NCBI GenBank assembly: GCA_937871605.1
Contig: CALMRM010000288.1
Location: 1-8,301, forward strand
Length of the DNA: 8,301 nucleotides
Reading direction: 5' to 3'
DNA from: an uncultured Terriglobus sp.
GTDB taxonomy: Bacteria; Acidobacteriota; Terriglobia; Terriglobales; Acidobacteriaceae
This document shows, in pieces, positions 1-6,372 of this stretch. Every line of letters begins with the position of its first letter. Position 1 is the stretch's first letter. The notes beneath the pieces are model-generated. The model was not told the DNA's origin. It did not search any database and saw nothing but the letters and a program-made list of their open reading frames with translations. Position numbers and translations under genes: made by a program.

Positions 1-1751
1 CGCCGACACCTGCTTCAGACAGGGTACCGACGTTCAATCCTTTGTTTAAAGTAGAGCCTGCCTTTGCGGCACTCGACACCGGGTCGGCCATGCGACAGGA
101 ACACTCGCTGGAAAGCCGCATCGGCTCACAGTGGTTCAATCGCGTGGGCATCCTGGCAGTACTCGTTGGCATGGCCTGGTTTCTGAAGCTGGCCGTCGAC
201 AACCACTGGATCGGGCCGCTGGGGCGCGTGGTGATTGGACTGCTGGCAGGTGTGGGTTTCGTCGCATGGTCGGGGCGCTTTCGGCGCACCGGCTACCCAG
301 TTTTCGCATACTCGCTGCAGGCGCTGGGTAGCGGCATCCTGTACCTGTCGCTTTGGGCAGCGTATTCGTTGTACGGCTTGTTGCCTTCACCTGTTGCGTT
401 CGCCGCCATGATCGGGGTCACGGCCTTTAACGGCTATATGGCGTGGCGGCTTGACGCGCAAATCCTTGCGGTCTTCTCGCTGGCAGGCGGTTTGGGTACG
501 CCGCTACTGCTATCCACGGGCGAGAACCATGAGGTATCGCTGTTCAGCTATCTGCTGCTTTTGGATTTAGCCGTGCTTCTGCTGGTGGCGCTGCGGCCCT
601 GGGCACGGCTACTGGTGGGTGCGTTTGCGGGCACGGCGATCTATGTCGCGGGCTGGTCTCTGCGCTTCTACAGCGTCGATCAGCGAGGGCGAACGGCTGT
701 GTTCGTGAGCCTCTTCTTTCTGCTGTTTGCCCTGCCGCAGCGCCTTGCCCGCTGGCAAATGGACGGGGAGGACATTGGAGGCGTGTGGGACAGGCTTGCC
801 GCCTTCTTGCTGCCCGTGGCCAACGCGTCGCTGGGCTTCGTCGCGTTTTACGACCTGTACAGCGGGCCAGGGTACACGTGGGCGCCGCCGTGGCTTGCCG
901 TTGCGTTTGCAGCGTTCCACCTCCTGCTGCTTTGGCTGCCCGGGCGTGGGATATTGCGTGCAGGCTCGTCCCGGGACTTCGCGCTGAACCTGACCCTGGC
1001 CGTGGGGTTTCTGGCACTGGCAATACCGTTGCAAACGCATGGGCGCGGGATGCCGATTGGCTGGCTGGTGGAAGGTGCTGCCCTGTTGTGGCTGGCATTC
1101 CACTTGCATCAGGCCCTATTGCGGGCACTGGGCGTGGTGTGCCTGCTGCTGGGCTTAGCTGCCTTGCTGTTAATGGATCCGCATGCCTCACTAACGCCGC
1201 TGCTCAACGAACGGTTTGCCACTTACTCCATCGGTATCGCCATCTTCGCCTTTGCGGCCATGCTGGCTCGCATGGCTGTCTCGTTCGCAGAGGAATCCGA
1301 TGTAGAGGCATGGGCCACCCTTGGGCTGGGCGATGCCATCGCGTGGCCTTCCATCGCAGCGGTGTCTGCGCTGCTGGTGAACGTGTTGATCCTGATTGCG
1401 GTGGGTTGGGAGATCCATAGTTTCTTGTGGTTTGTGCGCTTGCGCGGGACCACGCCGCTGCTGCACGACTACCGCATGTATGCGCAGTTCACCTACTCGG
1501 CGTTCTTTATGTTGTTTGGCGCGGTGTTGCTGGGCATCGGCTTTGCGCGGCGCTCCCCGTTTGTACGCTGGCAGGCTCTGGTGCTACTGGTGGCGGCCAT
1601 CGGCAAGGTGTTTCTGGGTGACGTGAGTTCGTTGAGCGAGGGATACCGCATTCTTAGCTTTCTAGCATTGGGTGCGCTGCTGCTGGGCATAAGTTACGCG
1701 TACCAGAGAGACTGGCTGCACCTGCGTGGACCAGAGGAGGACGCGGCTTGA
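1..1751 (+). CDS. DUF2339 domain polytopic membrane protein (5' end outside window)
   Basis: Large integral membrane protein of the DUF2339 family; the molecular function of the family is not established. The frame is open from the left edge (first full codon at position 3), so the true start probably lies upstream. A TTG at 42 and an ATG at 90 are in-frame candidates but would remove sequence that looks continuous. Family signatures are clear near the visible N-terminus: ESRIGSQWFNRVGILAVLVG, then DNHWIGPLGRVVIGLLAG, and SLAGGLGTPLLL further on. The C-terminal block is also typical: FGAVLLGIGFARRSPFVRW, then IGKVFLGDVSSLSEGYRILS and a last helix ending SYAYQRDW. Many hydrophobic segments (about 15 by eye) fill almost the whole visible protein. 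Full-length members usually carry a further N-terminal part, often coiled coil, which is missing here. It ends in TGA overlapping the TTG start of the DUF3999 gene, so the two form one translational unit. Confidence 0.9.
   Translation, partial: PTPASDRVPTFNPLFKVEPAFAALDTGSAMRQEHSLESRIGSQWFNRVGILAVLVGMAWFLKLAVDNHWIGPLGRVVIGLLAGVGFVAWSGRFRRTGYPVFAYSLQALGSGILYLSLWAAYSLYGLLPSPVAFAAMIGVTAFNGYMAWRLDAQILAVFSLAGGLGTPLLLSTGENHEVSLFSYLLLLDLAVLLLVALRPWARLLVGAFAGTAIYVAGWSLRFYSVDQRGRTAVFVSLFFLLFALPQRLARWQMDGEDIGGVWDRLAAFLLPVANASLGFVAFYDLYSGPGYTWAPPWLAVAFAAFHLLLLWLPGRGILRAGSSRDFALNLTLAVGFLALAIPLQTHGRGMPIGWLVEGAALLWLAFHLHQALLRALGVVCLLLGLAALLLMDPHASLTPLLNERFATYSIGIAIFAFAAMLARMAVSFAEESDVEAWATLGLGDAIAWPSIAAVSALLVNVLILIAVGWEIHSFLWFVRLRGTTPLLHDYRMYAQFTYSAFFMLFGAVLLGIGFARRSPFVRWQALVLLVAAIGKVFLGDVSSLSEGYRILSFLALGALLLGISYAYQRDWLHLRGPEEDAA
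1733..1740 (+). promoter_or_regulatory. Strong Shine-Dalgarno site for the DUF3999 gene
   Basis: AGAGGAGG lies inside the end of the DUF2339 gene, seven bases before the TTG at 1748. This near-perfect ribosome binding site decides the choice of the TTG start and supports a coupled start within the TTGA stop/start overlap. Confidence 0.8.
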
Positions 1752-3028
1752 AGCACCTGGCAGGGCTCCTGCTGCTAGCAGCCGCCACGTCACACGACGA
1801 GGGCGGCACGCGGCACCTGCGATACCAGCGGCCCGTGCTGCTCTCTGCGGATCGCATTGGGCAGGCCTGCATCGAACTGCCGCCCGAGGTCTTTTCGCAT
1901 GGTGAACGGAATGGGGAGGACCTGCGCCTGTTTCAGGGCGAACGCGAGGTGCCGTATGCCATGCGTGTGGCCATGCCGCCGCGTCTGGAGGCCGTAGTGC
2001 GCCCCGTGAGCAACCTGGGCACGGTGCACGGCGATACGACATTTGAGGCGGATCCTCCGGCAGGCAGCTACCGCGAGGTGACGCTCGATGTTGCGGCGCA
2101 AGATTTCATCGCCACCGTGACCGTGACGGGCAATCACCGTCAGCCGGGCAGTGCGCCGGTGCTGCTGGGTGCCTTCACCATCTTCGATCTTTCCAGCCAG
2201 CGGCTTGGGCGTAGCGTGGTGCTGCACCTGCCGCCCGTGAACTTCGAGCACCTGCGATTCCAGGTTCACGGTCGTGTCACGCCGGATAGCATCGGCGGCA
2301 TTCGCTTCCAGCCGGACGACTCGTCTGCTGAAGACGTGCGGTTTGTAACCGCACTGGCAAGTCCGGCCATGCGACAGGACGGCCACCGTTCGGTGCTGGA
2401 TCGTACTGTGCCGCCGCATGTGCCGGTGGACCGTGTGCGCTTTGTGCCTGCGCCCAATGCGCCTGCTACCTTCAGCCGCGATGTGACGATTACAGTCACG
2501 CCGGTGCGTACAGGTCCGCCCCAAGACGACGCGGAAGTGGCCGGTGAGCGCAGTAGCGGCACATTGCAGCGCATCCACCGTGTAGAGGACGGGCAGCGCG
2601 TGGATGTCGAGCGCCTCACGGTCGACACGAACGGCGCGCCGGCGGACACAGCTGCAACGTGGCACATTGCGGTTGAGAATGGCGACGATGCGCCGCTGCC
2701 GCTGGCTGCCATCGAGCTGCAGATGCGAGAGCGTGACCTGTGCTTCGACAGCGCTGGTGGCAGCGCGCCCCTCATTCTCCACTACGGCGGCAGGGGCTAC
2801 CATGCACCACAGTACGACTACCAACGGCTGTTTACGCCGGCGGAGCATCCGGTGCGCGCGTCCCTGGGTCCGGAGGCGGAGAACGCCGGGTTTCAACCCG
2901 CGGCTGACAGCCGGCCCTTTTCGGAGCGCCATCCCGCACTGCTGTGGGCAGGCCTGCTGCTGTCGATGGCCGTGCTGGGCGCGGTAGCGCTGCGGTCTGC
3001 CCGTGCTGCCACACCGGTGGCCAAGTAA
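1748..3028 (+). CDS. DUF3999 domain protein, signal peptide plus C-terminal membrane anchor
   Basis: Predicted exported protein of the DUF3999 family, function unknown. The 426 residues begin with a short signal-like stretch (KHLAGLLLLAAATS, residues 2-15). The family's first strand block follows: YQRPVLL at about 26, then ELPPEVFSHGERNGEDLRLF and EVPYAMR. The body is rich in beta-type sequence and charged residues, as expected for a periplasmic domain. Near the C-terminus the family-typical ASLGPEAENAGF (about 371-382) precedes one hydrophobic helix (about 396-415, WAGLLLSMAVLGAVAL) and a short basic tail. The expected topology is therefore a large periplasmic domain anchored by one C-terminal helix. 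The start is TTG, overlapping the stop of the DUF2339 gene (TTGA), backed by a strong Shine-Dalgarno. DUF3999 and DUF2339 genes are often adjacent in other bacteria, so the products probably act together in the envelope. The C-terminal half reads less conserved than the N-terminal third. Confidence 0.85.
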   Translation: MKHLAGLLLLAAATSHDEGGTRHLRYQRPVLLSADRIGQACIELPPEVFSHGERNGEDLRLFQGEREVPYAMRVAMPPRLEAVVRPVSNLGTVHGDTTFEADPPAGSYREVTLDVAAQDFIATVTVTGNHRQPGSAPVLLGAFTIFDLSSQRLGRSVVLHLPPVNFEHLRFQVHGRVTPDSIGGIRFQPDDSSAEDVRFVTALASPAMRQDGHRSVLDRTVPPHVPVDRVRFVPAPNAPATFSRDVTITVTPVRTGPPQDDAEVAGERSSGTLQRIHRVEDGQRVDVERLTVDTNGAPADTAATWHIAVENGDDAPLPLAAIELQMRERDLCFDSAGGSAPLILHYGGRGYHAPQYDYQRLFTPAEHPVRASLGPEAENAGFQPAADSRPFSERHPALLWAGLLLSMAVLGAVALRSARAATPVAK

Positions 3029-3029
3029 G

Positions 3030-3035
3030 TACACT
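3030..3035 (+). promoter_or_regulatory. Possible -10 box (TACACT) for the GH125 gene
   Basis: TACACT fits TAnnnT and ends seven bases before the ATG at 3043. A weak -35-like CTGCCA lies at 3006-3011, 18 bases upstream of it. If used, transcription would start at or next to the start codon, giving a leaderless or nearly leaderless message. The hexamer is short and could be chance. AGGG at 3038-3041 is the only Shine-Dalgarno-like sequence, and it suits the second ATG (3049) better than the first. Confidence 0.3.
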
Positions 3036-3042
3036 GCAGGGT

Positions 3043-4479
3043 ATGACGATGACTCCGAGCCGTCGCGACGTTCTCTGCGGCTTGGCCGCTGCAGCCCTTG
3101 CGCCCGCACCCATGCTGGCGCAGTACACCAAGCATGACCTCACCACGCGGCCCGCGCCTGCGGACCGGTTGTTCCGCTCCGCCGCTGTGGAGGCGGCCAT
3201 TGTGTCGGTGAGCAAGGGCATTGCGGATGCGGAACTACGCACCCTCTTTACGAACTGCCTGCCGAACACGCTGGACACGACCACGTTTGCCGGGACGCGC
3301 AACGGTAAACCGGACACGTTTGTGATCACTGGCGACATCGATGCGCTGTGGTTGCGCGACTCGTCCGCGCAGATGCACCCGTATCTGCCGTTTGTGAAGG
3401 CAGATGCGAAGCTGGCTCAGGTGGTGGAGGGGCTTATCCACCGGCACGCCGCGTGCATTCTGCTGGACCCCTATGCGAACAGCTTCCGGCGCAATCCCAC
3501 CGACCCACCGCTGGAGTGGGCCGTGCACGACGTGACCGACAAAAAACCCGGGGTGGGCGAGCGCAAGTGGGAGGTGGACTCGCTGTGCTACCCCATTCGG
3601 CTGGCGCACGGGTACTGGAAGGCGACCGGCAGCACGGCCGCGTTTGACGGCGAGTGGCGCGCGGCCATGGCGCTGGTGGTGAAGACGTTTCGTGAGCAGC
3701 AGAGGTTCCATGATCGCGGGCCGTACCACTTCCAACGCCGTGCGGAAAACCCGACCGACACGGTGATCCTGTCTGGGTATGGCGCGCCAACCAAGCCCAA
3801 CGGGATGCTGCACAGCATCTTCCGTCCCTCGGATGACGCGTGTATGTATCCGCTGTTTGTCCCAGCGAATCTCTTTGCCGTGAGGGCACTGGGCATGCTG
3901 GCGGAGATGGCTGCCGCGGTGCAGGACGGCACGCTGACCAACGACGCGAGGGCGCTGGCTGCCGAGGTGGGGACGGCGACGGAGCGCCATGGCAAGGTGC
4001 AGCACCCGGCGCACGGGGAGATTTGGGCGTACGAGATCGACGGCTTCGGAAACGTGAACCTGATGGACGACGCGAACGCGCCCGGCCTGCTGAGCATCGC
4101 GTACTTAGGCGAGTCGTCGCTTTCAGATCCGCTGTACACGCGGACGCGCGGCTTTACGCTGTCGCCGGATAACCCGTATTACTTCCAGGGCACGGCGGCC
4201 AAGGGCATCGGCGGACCGCACGTGGGACTGGACTACATCTGGCCCATGTCGATCCTGATGCGAGCGCTGACCAGCACCGACGACGGCGAGATCGTGGTGG
4301 CGCTGCGCACCCTGCGCAACACCACGGCAGGCACACACTTTATGCACGAGGCCTTTCAGAAGGATGACCCGGCGAAGTTCACACGGCCCTGGTTTGCGTG
4401 GGCGAACACGCTGTTTGGCGAGCTGATCCTGAAGCTGTACCGGGAACGTCCGGCGTTGCTGCGGGAATCGATGGTATGA
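3043..4479 (+). CDS. GH125 family glycoside hydrolase (metal-independent alpha-mannosidase), Tat-exported
   Basis: Glycoside hydrolase family 125 (formerly DUF1237), whose studied members are exo-alpha-1,6-mannosidases that work without a metal by inversion. The N-terminus carries a twin-arginine signal, SRRDVLCG at residues 6-13, then an Ala-rich hydrophobic stretch to about MLAQ, which suggests export of a folded enzyme. Family blocks in order: TGDIDALWLRDSSAQMHPY (96-114), SFRRNPTDPP, GERKWEVDSLCYPIRLAHGY, GMLHSIFRPSDDACMYP, YEIDGFGNVNLMDDANAPG (about 330-348), YYFQGTAAKGIGGPHVG, MHEAF, and WFAWANTLFGELI. Placed by spacing against my recollection of the Clostridium perfringens enzyme, the acid would be an Asp of RPSDD (264 or 265) and the base Glu436 of MHEAF; that mapping is inference. 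At 478 residues it is complete. Start: ATG at 3043, or the second ATG at 3049, which is better spaced from AGGG. The frame also stays open upstream to 2944 inside the DUF3999 gene, but the Tat motif fixes the start here. It lies 14 bases after DUF3999 and may share its transcript. The probable substrate is alpha-mannose on glycans or mannan. Confidence 0.92.
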   Translation: MTMTPSRRDVLCGLAAAALAPAPMLAQYTKHDLTTRPAPADRLFRSAAVEAAIVSVSKGIADAELRTLFTNCLPNTLDTTTFAGTRNGKPDTFVITGDIDALWLRDSSAQMHPYLPFVKADAKLAQVVEGLIHRHAACILLDPYANSFRRNPTDPPLEWAVHDVTDKKPGVGERKWEVDSLCYPIRLAHGYWKATGSTAAFDGEWRAAMALVVKTFREQQRFHDRGPYHFQRRAENPTDTVILSGYGAPTKPNGMLHSIFRPSDDACMYPLFVPANLFAVRALGMLAEMAAAVQDGTLTNDARALAAEVGTATERHGKVQHPAHGEIWAYEIDGFGNVNLMDDANAPGLLSIAYLGESSLSDPLYTRTRGFTLSPDNPYYFQGTAAKGIGGPHVGLDYIWPMSILMRALTSTDDGEIVVALRTLRNTTAGTHFMHEAFQKDDPAKFTRPWFAWANTLFGELILKLYRERPALLRESMV

Positions 4480-4507
4480 CCGGTGCTTCACACCCGTGGC
4501 AGCGTCA

Positions 4508-4513
4508 TAGACT
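4508..4513 (+). promoter_or_regulatory. Possible -10 box (TAGACT) for the xdhC-like gene
   Basis: The 40-base gap before this gene holds TAGACT, ending six bases before the ATG at 4520, exactly where a -10 box would sit if transcription began at the A of the start codon. TTCACA at 4487-4492 resembles a -35 box but is only 15 bases upstream, which is short. No purine-rich Shine-Dalgarno is present, which fits a leaderless start. Confidence 0.3.
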
Positions 4514-4519
4514 AAAGTC

Positions 4520-5707
4520 ATGAGCCTGCGCGAGCGCCGAGACATTGTGGAGTTGTGCGGCGGCGCTCCAGCAGCGTCGTCCGGGGTGCTCTTCAGCGTG
4601 GTGCAGGTGCGCGGTTCGTCGTACCGGCAGCCGGGCGCACGCCTGGTGCAGTTGGGGGATGGCCGGACTGTCGGCACCATCTCGGGTGGCTGCCTGGAAG
4701 CCGACCTGTTGCGTCGCGGCCGCTGGATGGTGCGCGATGGTGCCGTGCTGGTGCACTTTTCGACGGCATTTGACGACACGTCGGACGTGCCGTACGGGCT
4801 GGGCTGCGGCGGAGAGATCGATGTGCTGGCTGAGGTGCTCGGTTCACCAGAAGCCGGCGCGCTGCTGGAAAGCATGCAGGCAACGCTGAGCGGCGAAGAG
4901 CGCGTGGTGGCGACGGTGTTGCGCGGCAACCTGGAGGCGGGCGGGGAACTCTACCGGGTCGTGCTGGATGCGCGCGGGGATGTGCTGTTTGCCAGCGAGG
5001 CCCTGCGCACGGACGAGATCGTAACGGTGCGGCACAGTGCTCGGCTGGCCGTGGCGGACGGCAGGCTCTGCGCCTTCGACATAACGGCGGCAGGGCAGAT
5101 GTTTACAGAGCGGCTATGCCCGGTTCAGCGGCTGGTGATCTTTGGTGCGGGAGAGGATGCCCGGCCACTGGCACGGTTGGCGGCGGAGATTGGATGGCAG
5201 CCGGTACTCGTGGACACGCGCAGCCGGAGGCTTTCCGCGGTGTGCGTCGCGGGTGCCACGTGCTTGCAGGTGAGCACGGCGGCGGAGGTGCCGGTCCGTG
5301 CGGGCGATGCCGTGGTGCTGATGACGCACTCCTACGTGCAGGACCGCGCCCTGCTGACGGAGTTGCTGGCCGGCGACTTCCAGTACCTGGGTTTGTTGGG
5401 CGCGCGACACCGGTCTGCGCTGCTGCTGCGGGAGGCCGCCACGGCGGCGGCAGGGGTATCGTTGCGCAGGGCTGTTGCGCGGACGCACGCACCGGTCGGG
5501 CTCGATCTGGGCGGTGAGGGGCCGGAGGCGGTTGCCCTGGCCATTGTGGCAGAGGTGCAGCAGGTGCTGGCAGGCAAGGACCGGCAGGGTGCCCGCCGGC
5601 TAGACATGGCCGAAGTCGAGTTGCTGCTGGAGGGCCATCCCACGGCCGCATCCAGCCACTGCGCCCTCGACCCAGGCGACCCGAGCCGTGACGTGGTGAC
5701 CCAGTGA
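4520..5707 (+). CDS. xdhC: XdhC/CoxI family molybdenum-enzyme maturation factor
   Basis: XdhC-type proteins bind molybdenum cofactor, help its sulfuration and hand it to enzymes of the xanthine dehydrogenase/CO dehydrogenase family in the cytoplasm. The N-terminal CoxI-like domain shows VRGSSYRQPGAR (about 30-41), TISGGCLEADLLR (53-65, Cys58) and YGLGCGGEIDVL (92-103, Cys96 in the conserved GCGG). The C-terminal Rossmann domain starts with LVIFGAGEDARPLARLA (205-221), followed by VDTRSRRL, then MTHSYVQDRALL and YLGLLGARHR, all typical of XdhC_C. After the usual family end a tail of about 25 residues (EGHPTAASSHCALDPGDPSR) looks unconserved. 395 residues, slightly long. Start ATG at 4520, with no clear Shine-Dalgarno. 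It overlaps the next gene by four bases (GTGA), and pairing with a MocA-like gene strongly supports a cofactor-maturation role. The molybdoenzyme it serves is not in the window. Whether it serves a xanthine, aldehyde or CO dehydrogenase cannot be told. Confidence 0.9.
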   Translation: MSLRERRDIVELCGGAPAASSGVLFSVVQVRGSSYRQPGARLVQLGDGRTVGTISGGCLEADLLRRGRWMVRDGAVLVHFSTAFDDTSDVPYGLGCGGEIDVLAEVLGSPEAGALLESMQATLSGEERVVATVLRGNLEAGGELYRVVLDARGDVLFASEALRTDEIVTVRHSARLAVADGRLCAFDITAAGQMFTERLCPVQRLVIFGAGEDARPLARLAAEIGWQPVLVDTRSRRLSAVCVAGATCLQVSTAAEVPVRAGDAVVLMTHSYVQDRALLTELLAGDFQYLGLLGARHRSALLLREAATAAAGVSLRRAVARTHAPVGLDLGGEGPEAVALAIVAEVQQVLAGKDRQGARRLDMAEVELLLEGHPTAASSHCALDPGDPSRDVVTQ

Positions 5708-6300
5708 GCCGGCGGTTGGGAGCGTTGGTGCTGGCAGCGGGTGGATCGTCGCGGCTGGGCCAGCCCAAGCAGTTGGTGCGCTACGAAAATGAGCCGCTGC
5801 TGGACCGCGCCATTCGCGTGGCGCATGAAGCGGGTGCGGACCCGGTCTTTGCCGTCCTGGGCGCTGCGTACGAAGTGATGCTCGACTGCCTGGAGGGGAA
5901 CCCGTATGCGCCGCGCATCCTGATCAACAAGGCATGGGCGACAGGCATGGCGAGTTCGCTGCGCCTGGGAGCGGCGGCGGCGGAGCGGGCGGGCGTGGAC
6001 GACCTGCTGGTGCTGACCTGCGATCAGCCTGCAGTAACGCCGGACCACCTGCGGCGGCTGGTAAGCGTCTCCAAGCGGGAGCACGTGGTGGCTTCGTATT
6101 ACGGATCACGGCGGGGCATCCCTGTGTTGTTTCCGGATTTCTCATTCCACGCGCTGCAGGAGCTGCAGGGCGACGCCGGGGCGCGCGAACTGCTGCAGGA
6201 CGATGCCGTGCTCACCGTGTCGTTGCCCGGCGGGGAACTGGACGTGGATACCCCTGAGGATCTGCTGGTGCTGCTGCGCAGCCCGGCGGGGCTATCATGA
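5704..6300 (+). CDS. mocA: Molybdenum cofactor cytidylyltransferase (MocA-like)
   Basis: Nucleotidyltransferase of the MobA/MocA group. MocA joins CMP from CTP to molybdopterin-molybdenum, giving the cytosine-dinucleotide cofactor used by xanthine dehydrogenase-family enzymes. The nucleotide-binding N-terminus reads GALVLAAGGSSRLGQPKQL (6-24), the group's LAAGxSxRxGxxK signature. NKAWATGMASSL (75-86) is the typical N..W..G...S block, TCDQP (105-109) carries the metal-binding Asp, and GELDVDTPEDL (177-187) is the late conserved D.DTPED motif with Asp180 and Asp182. 198 residues, normal for the family. The start is GTG at 5704, inside the end of the xdhC-like gene (GTGA overlap), which implies translational coupling. 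The pairing with XdhC favours CTP-dependent MocA over GTP-dependent MobA; specificity is inferred from context and motif style, not shown. A related nucleotidyltransferase of other specificity remains possible but less likely. Confidence 0.85.
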   Translation: MSRRLGALVLAAGGSSRLGQPKQLVRYENEPLLDRAIRVAHEAGADPVFAVLGAAYEVMLDCLEGNPYAPRILINKAWATGMASSLRLGAAAAERAGVDDLLVLTCDQPAVTPDHLRRLVSVSKREHVVASYYGSRRGIPVLFPDFSFHALQELQGDAGARELLQDDAVLTVSLPGGELDVDTPEDLLVLLRSPAGLS

Positions 6301-6372
6301 TGCGCAGCGGCACGGTGGACGATACAGGATGTATCCGTCGCCAGCTCCGCTGGATGCGCCGGTAATTACCCC
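6301..6372 (+). other. 72-base gap with a 22-codon ORF and an off-frame ATG
   Basis: This is the largest gap in the window. No Shine-Dalgarno precedes the ATG at 6373, and I see no convincing promoter or terminator. Two small reading possibilities lie here. An ATGATG at 6297-6302 overlaps the mocA stop and reads 22 codons to TAA at 6363-6365, eight bases... seven intervening bases before the next gene's ATG. An ATG at 6329 reads MYPSPAPLDAPVITP in a different frame from the ligase gene. Either could be coincidence. Confidence 0.3.

Noticed and set aside
2944..3042. Upstream extension of the GH125 frame to a start at 2944
   Set aside because: It would overlap the conserved end of DUF3999, and the Tat motif SRRDVL would no longer be near the N-terminus.
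1790..3109. Long antisense reading frame (439 codons, - strand) across the DUF3999 gene
   Set aside because: Its product is rich in Arg, His and Gln without hydrophobic core or known motifs, and the + strand gene has clear family signatures. Long antisense frames are common in GC-rich genes.
6140..6200. Repeated CTGCAG-containing units at the end of the mocA-like gene
   Set aside because: They are explained by Leu-Gln codon pairs in the protein (ALQEL, LLQ), are irregularly spaced, and do not form a repeat array.
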